A DNA stretch of 9,002 nt. It comes from Methanosarcinales archaeon (GTDB lineage: Archaea > Halobacteriota > Syntropharchaeia > Alkanophagales > Methanospirareceae). The stretch covers positions 1 to 9,002 of the forward strand of contig JAODGV010000032.1 of NCBI GenBank assembly GCA_025464425.1, given 5' to 3'. Made by a program: the position numbers and the translations under genes. Positions 6,386 to 9,002 of this stretch are shown here, in pieces; position 1 is the first letter of the stretch; each line of letters opens with the position of its first letter. Below the pieces are notes generated by a model. That model was not told the DNA's origin and did not search any database. It worked only from the letters and a program-made list of their open reading frames with translations.

Positions 6386-6972
6386 GGACGATATATTTTA
6401 TCTCCTCAAATCCGCACAAGGTGAAAGAGATAAAGGAGCTAACCGCTGGTAGAATCGCCATACAGCACATCAATCATGGGTATCCGGAATTGCAGCTGGA
6501 TACGATAGAGGGAGTGGCGAGTGCGAGTGCGAACCACATAAGACATACGAAGTGGGTGAAGACACCTTTCTTCATCGAGGATTCCGGTCTGTCAATTCAC
6601 GCATTGAATGGCTTCCCCGGTCCTTTCTCTGCTTTTGTGTTCGATAAGATCGGGAATGAAGGTATATTAAAGCTGATGGCAGATATAAAAGACCGTAGAG
6701 CCGTATTTAAGACCGTAATAGCCTTCTGCCCGGGCGTGAATGAGGAACCGCGGCTGTTCATCGGTACCGTGGAAGGGCGAATTGCTGATAGCATACGCGG
6801 TACGGGTGGATTCGGATACGATCCCATATTCGAATACGAGGGCAGGACATTCGCGGAGATGAGCACTGAAGAGAAGAACAGGGTATCACACAGGGGCAGA
6901 GCATTCATGGCATTCCTGAACTATGTTGAGAATAATTGTATTGCGGTTGGGGCATCGTCCGGAGCGAGATAA
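6382..6972 (+). CDS. rdgB: XTP/dITP diphosphatase (RdgB/HAM1)
   Basis: Removes deaminated purine nucleotides (ITP, dITP, XTP) from the pool by releasing pyrophosphate, preventing their entry into DNA and RNA. The 196-residue protein shows all family motifs: SSNPHKVKEI at 8-17, EDSGL at 66-70 with the catalytic Asp67, GFPGPFSAFVF at 77-87, GGFGYDPIF at 142-150 and EEKNRVSHRGRAF at 163-175. The start ATG overlaps the pcn stop by four bases. The last 13 or so residues after YVENN go beyond the family core and are read through the 50-base region shared out of frame with trm56. Placing it beside the sliding clamp links pool cleaning to replication, which is inference from context. Confidence 0.95.
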   Translation: MRTIYFISSNPHKVKEIKELTAGRIAIQHINHGYPELQLDTIEGVASASANHIRHTKWVKTPFFIEDSGLSIHALNGFPGPFSAFVFDKIGNEGILKLMADIKDRRAVFKTVIAFCPGVNEEPRLFIGTVEGRIADSIRGTGGFGYDPIFEYEGRTFAEMSTEEKNRVSHRGRAFMAFLNYVENNCIAVGASSGAR

Positions 6973-7459
6973 ACGAGTTACAACGCATGTCGGGCTGGTT
7001 GCACGCGCATTAGGCGCAGAGGGGATGCTGCTCACCACGGAAGATAAGTCAGTAGAACGGAGCATAACGGAGGTGACGAAACGATGGGGTGGCAATTTCT
7101 ATATCCAGACGGGCGTGAAATGGCGAGAAGCGATAGCGCGATGGAAGCGAGAAGGTGGTAAAGTATGTCATCTCACGATGTATGGTCAGAACATACTCGA
7201 TGTCATTGATGAGATACGTGGAACATCAGATCGTATAATGGTGATTGTCGGTGCGGAGAAGGTGCCAGCCGAGGTCTACGAACTCGCCGACTGGAACATT
7301 GCAGTGGGTAATCAGCCGCATTCGGAGATAGCTGCGCTCGCAATATTCTTAGATTACATGCATCAGGGTGAAGAACTGAGAGCCAGATTCAGGAATGCCG
7401 AACTGGAGATAGTGCCTCAGAGAGTGGGTAAAGAAGTGAGGGTATTGAAGAATGAATAA
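6923..7459 (+). CDS. trm56: tRNA (cytidine-56 2'-O) methyltransferase Trm56
   Basis: Archaea-specific SPOUT-class enzyme that methylates the ribose of C56 in the T-loop of tRNA, using SAM, and stabilises the elbow of the molecule. The 178-residue sequence has the diagnostic start VLRLGHRPERDKRVTTHVGL (from residue 6), HLTMYG at 83-88, and the knot motifs VIVGAEKVP at 107-115 and NQPHSEIAALAIFLD at 130-144. The length agrees with the family. The ATG lies 50 bases inside the end of rdgB in a different frame, and no ribosome binding site is visible; TTG 6926 is an alternative start. Translation is probably coupled to rdgB. The stop overlaps the larE start by eight bases. Confidence 0.94.
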   Translation: MLRIIVLRLGHRPERDKRVTTHVGLVARALGAEGMLLTTEDKSVERSITEVTKRWGGNFYIQTGVKWREAIARWKREGGKVCHLTMYGQNILDVIDEIRGTSDRIMVIVGAEKVPAEVYELADWNIAVGNQPHSEIAALAIFLDYMHQGEELRARFRNAELEIVPQRVGKEVRVLKNE

Positions 7460-8276
7460 ACTCGAATTACTGCGTGGTCTTATAGCCACAAAGCGGGATC
7501 TGCTGGTTGCGTTCTCCGGTGGCGTTGACAGTGGTCTGCTGCTCAGTGTCGCTCATGACGTACTCGGGGATAACCTGCTGGCAGTGATGATCGTTACAGA
7601 ACTCGTTCCTGGTCGTGAATTGACGCATGCAAAGGAGGTATTATCGTGCTCAGGCGTCCGGTACAGGCTTGTCCGAGTCTCGATGCTCGATGATGAAGAT
7701 TTCGTTATGAATACCAGGCGCAGGTGTTATCACTGTAAGATTCGATTCTGTGCGGTATTGAAGCAGATAGCCACGGAAGAGGGTATAACTACCGTTGCCG
7801 AAGGTGTTACTGCATCCGATTACGGTGAGTATCGTCCAGGTATAGCAGCGGCACGGGAATTCGGGATATGGCATCCACTGGCGGAAGCGGGTATAACGAA
7901 GCCCGAAGTGAGATTGATGGCAAAGGAACTGGGTCTGCCTTTCTGGAATAAGCCTTCTAATGCGTGTCTGGCAACGAGGATAGCGTATGGTGAGCGTATA
8001 ACGAGGGATAAACTGGCGATGATAGAAACCGCGGAGAATATCATCTCGGACACGGGCTTCTCCCAGCTCAGGGTTCGCATGCACCGCGATGGGATAGCGA
8101 GGATAGAACTGGCGAGTGAAGAACTTGCAGGGATATTTAATCTGAAACAATTTGACATCAGCCGCATCAGCACACAGCTGAAGAAGCTCGGCTTTCGGTA
8201 TATCACACTGGATCTCGATGGGTACCGTACGGGGAGCATGGATATGGCTGAGCGGAGAAGAAAGGATATGGGATAG
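7452..8276 (+). CDS. larE: ATP-dependent sacrificial sulfur transferase LarE, three-cysteine type
   Basis: A PP-loop ATP pyrophosphatase that activates a pyridinium dicarboxylate carboxylate and inserts sulfur during synthesis of the nickel-pincer cofactor of lactate racemase. The 274-residue protein has the PP-loop SGGVDS at 22-27, RRCYHCK at 90-96, KPSNACLATRIAYG at 167-180, and LRVRMH at 206-211 with basic residues equivalent to the family's phosphate ligands. In the single-cysteine enzyme the Cys of the CLA loop gives up its own sulfur. Here three cysteines (92, 95 and 172) are present, as in homologues that hold a 4Fe-4S cluster and can act catalytically. The ATG is preceded by GTGAGGG at 7436-7442, 9 bases away. 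No larA, larB or larC is seen in the window, so the client cofactor is open. Confidence 0.9.
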   Translation: MNKLELLRGLIATKRDLLVAFSGGVDSGLLLSVAHDVLGDNLLAVMIVTELVPGRELTHAKEVLSCSGVRYRLVRVSMLDDEDFVMNTRRRCYHCKIRFCAVLKQIATEEGITTVAEGVTASDYGEYRPGIAAAREFGIWHPLAEAGITKPEVRLMAKELGLPFWNKPSNACLATRIAYGERITRDKLAMIETAENIISDTGFSQLRVRMHRDGIARIELASEELAGIFNLKQFDISRISTQLKKLGFRYITLDLDGYRTGSMDMAERRRKDMG

Positions 8277-8277
8277 G

Positions 8278-8285
8278 TTTTTAAG
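8278..8285 (+). promoter_or_regulatory. Possible TATA box for hisG
   Basis: TTTTTAAG lies just after the larE stop and about 30 bases before the hisG ATG. At archaeal spacing, transcription would begin only a few bases before that ATG, predicting a leaderless or nearly leaderless message. The AGGAG at 8308-8312 is only one base from the ATG, too close to act as a normal ribosome binding site, which fits that reading. It could equally be a T-rich termination signal for larE. Confidence 0.35.
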
Positions 8286-8313
8286 AGATGATCCGAAGAT
8301 AGATAAAAGGAGC

Positions 8314-9002
8314 ATGATAAGCATAGCGATACCGAAAGGCAGTTTAGAAGCGCAGACGCTGCAGCTCTTCAAGCAGGCAGATCTGGAGATAAAAGTAACG
8401 AGCAGGGAATACAATCCCAGGATTGATGACCCGCGGATAGGGAAGGTGAAGATACTGAGACCGCAGGAGATACCGGAGTATGTGGAAGCGGGCTATTTTG
8501 ATATGGGCATAACAGGTAAGGACTGGATAATAGAGCGAGGTGCGGACGTGCTCGAACTGGCAGATTTGAGTTACAGCAAGACTGTGGAGAAGGACGGCAC
8601 GGTAAGAGTTGTGCTTGCGGTACAGGCGGACAGTGATATAAGAGCACCTGAGGATATCCGACCAAATAGCCGGATAAGCACCGAGTATCCGAACATCACA
8701 AAGGCGTTCTTCGCTGAGCTCGGCATCCCTGGCCAGATCTTCTTCTCTTACGGCGCTACCGAAGCTAAGGATATGATGGATGCGATCATCGAGCTGACGG
8801 AGACCGGAGAGACACTCAGGAAGAACAACTGGCGCATAATTCACACCATCCTCGAGTCCTCAACGAAATTGATAGCAAACAGGGATTCGTGGCGCGACCA
8901 GGCGAAGAGGCGTGCCATGGAGGAGATAAAGACACTGCTCAGCGGTGTGACAGAGGCGAGGGGCAGGGTATTACTCAGCATGAACGTTGCAGAGCACGAC
9001 CT
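8314..9002 (+). CDS. hisG: ATP phosphoribosyltransferase, long form (partial)
   Basis: First enzyme of histidine biosynthesis, joining ATP and PRPP to give phosphoribosyl-ATP. The frame is open from ATG 8314 to the right edge (229 full codons plus two bases), so the end is missing. Family landmarks are IAIPKGSLE at 4-12, SREYNPRIDDP at 30-40, EIPEYVEAGYFDMGITG at 52-68, DLSYSKT at 84-90, STEYPNITKAFF at 122-133, and the PRPP-binding loop YGATEAKDMMDAI at 146-158 followed by ELTETGETLR. After ANRDSW (188-193) the chain continues into the histidine-sensing C-terminal domain (RGRVLLSMNVAEHDL), so this is the long, self-sufficient form that does not need HisZ. The loop after GATEAK seems about two residues shorter than usual. 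It lies 37 bases after larE on the same strand. Confidence 0.94.
   Translation, partial: MISIAIPKGSLEAQTLQLFKQADLEIKVTSREYNPRIDDPRIGKVKILRPQEIPEYVEAGYFDMGITGKDWIIERGADVLELADLSYSKTVEKDGTVRVVLAVQADSDIRAPEDIRPNSRISTEYPNITKAFFAELGIPGQIFFSYGATEAKDMMDAIIELTETGETLRKNNWRIIHTILESSTKLIANRDSWRDQAKRRAMEEIKTLLSGVTEARGRVLLSMNVAEHD

Noticed and set aside
7650..8414. Long open frame of 254 codons on the minus strand opposite larE and hisG
   Set aside because: Both plus-strand proteins beneath it match their families throughout; the minus-strand product is rich in Arg, Cys and Tyr with no domain.
8344..8844. Open frame of 166 codons on the minus strand near the right edge
   Set aside because: The plus strand encodes a clear HisG there, running off the window; this is its shadow.

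Overview
The window is almost certainly archaeal, probably euryarchaeal. It carries three hallmark archaeal genes: the translation initiation factor aIF2 gamma, a sliding clamp of the PCNA type, and the tRNA C56 ribose methyltransferase Trm56. Promoter-like sequences resemble archaeal TATA boxes, base composition is near 50% GC, and ATA, AGA and AGG codons are frequent. An acyl-CoA dehydrogenase beside these genes would fit an anaerobic euryarchaeon with some acyl-CoA oxidation, such as relatives of ANME-1, Syntrophoarchaeia or Archaeoglobi. That placement is inference only.

Layout. Bases 1-156 are the end of a rightward zinc-ribbon protein. Bases 222-1943 hold a leftward two-gene unit, an acyl-CoA dehydrogenase followed by a SagB-type nitroreductase-fold flavoprotein. 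A divergent promoter region at about 1944-2047 separates it from a rightward series. Unit A (2048-5510) is aIF2 gamma, a SAM-dependent methyltransferase, a bacterial-type dephospho-CoA kinase (CoaE) and a two-domain PEP-synthase-like protein. A 131-base gap with a clear TATA box and ribosome binding site follows. Unit B (5642-8276) is PCNA, the XTP/dITP diphosphatase RdgB, Trm56 and the sulfur-insertion enzyme LarE, with every junction overlapping. After 37 bases hisG (long form) starts and runs off the right edge.

How the genes fit together. Unit A joins translation initiation to CoA synthesis and a phosphotransfer protein. Unit B joins the replication clamp to nucleotide-pool cleaning, tRNA modification and cofactor sulfur chemistry. 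These are mostly housekeeping genes packed tightly and probably co-transcribed. No mobile element, CRISPR array, tRNA or rRNA gene was seen.

The points most worth a second look are: (1) the PEP-synthase-like protein, which keeps the phosphohistidine domain but has a strongly shortened ATP-binding half and no PEP-binding domain; (2) an acyl-CoA dehydrogenase with Val where the usual catalytic Glu sits and Asp at the alternative position; (3) an aIF2 gamma whose conserved N-terminal residues appear to be encoded upstream of the first usable start codon; (4) a bacterial-type CoaE in an archaeon; (5) a LarE with the three cysteines of the iron-sulfur type but no larA, larB or larC nearby. I see no complete novel defence-like or mobile system here.
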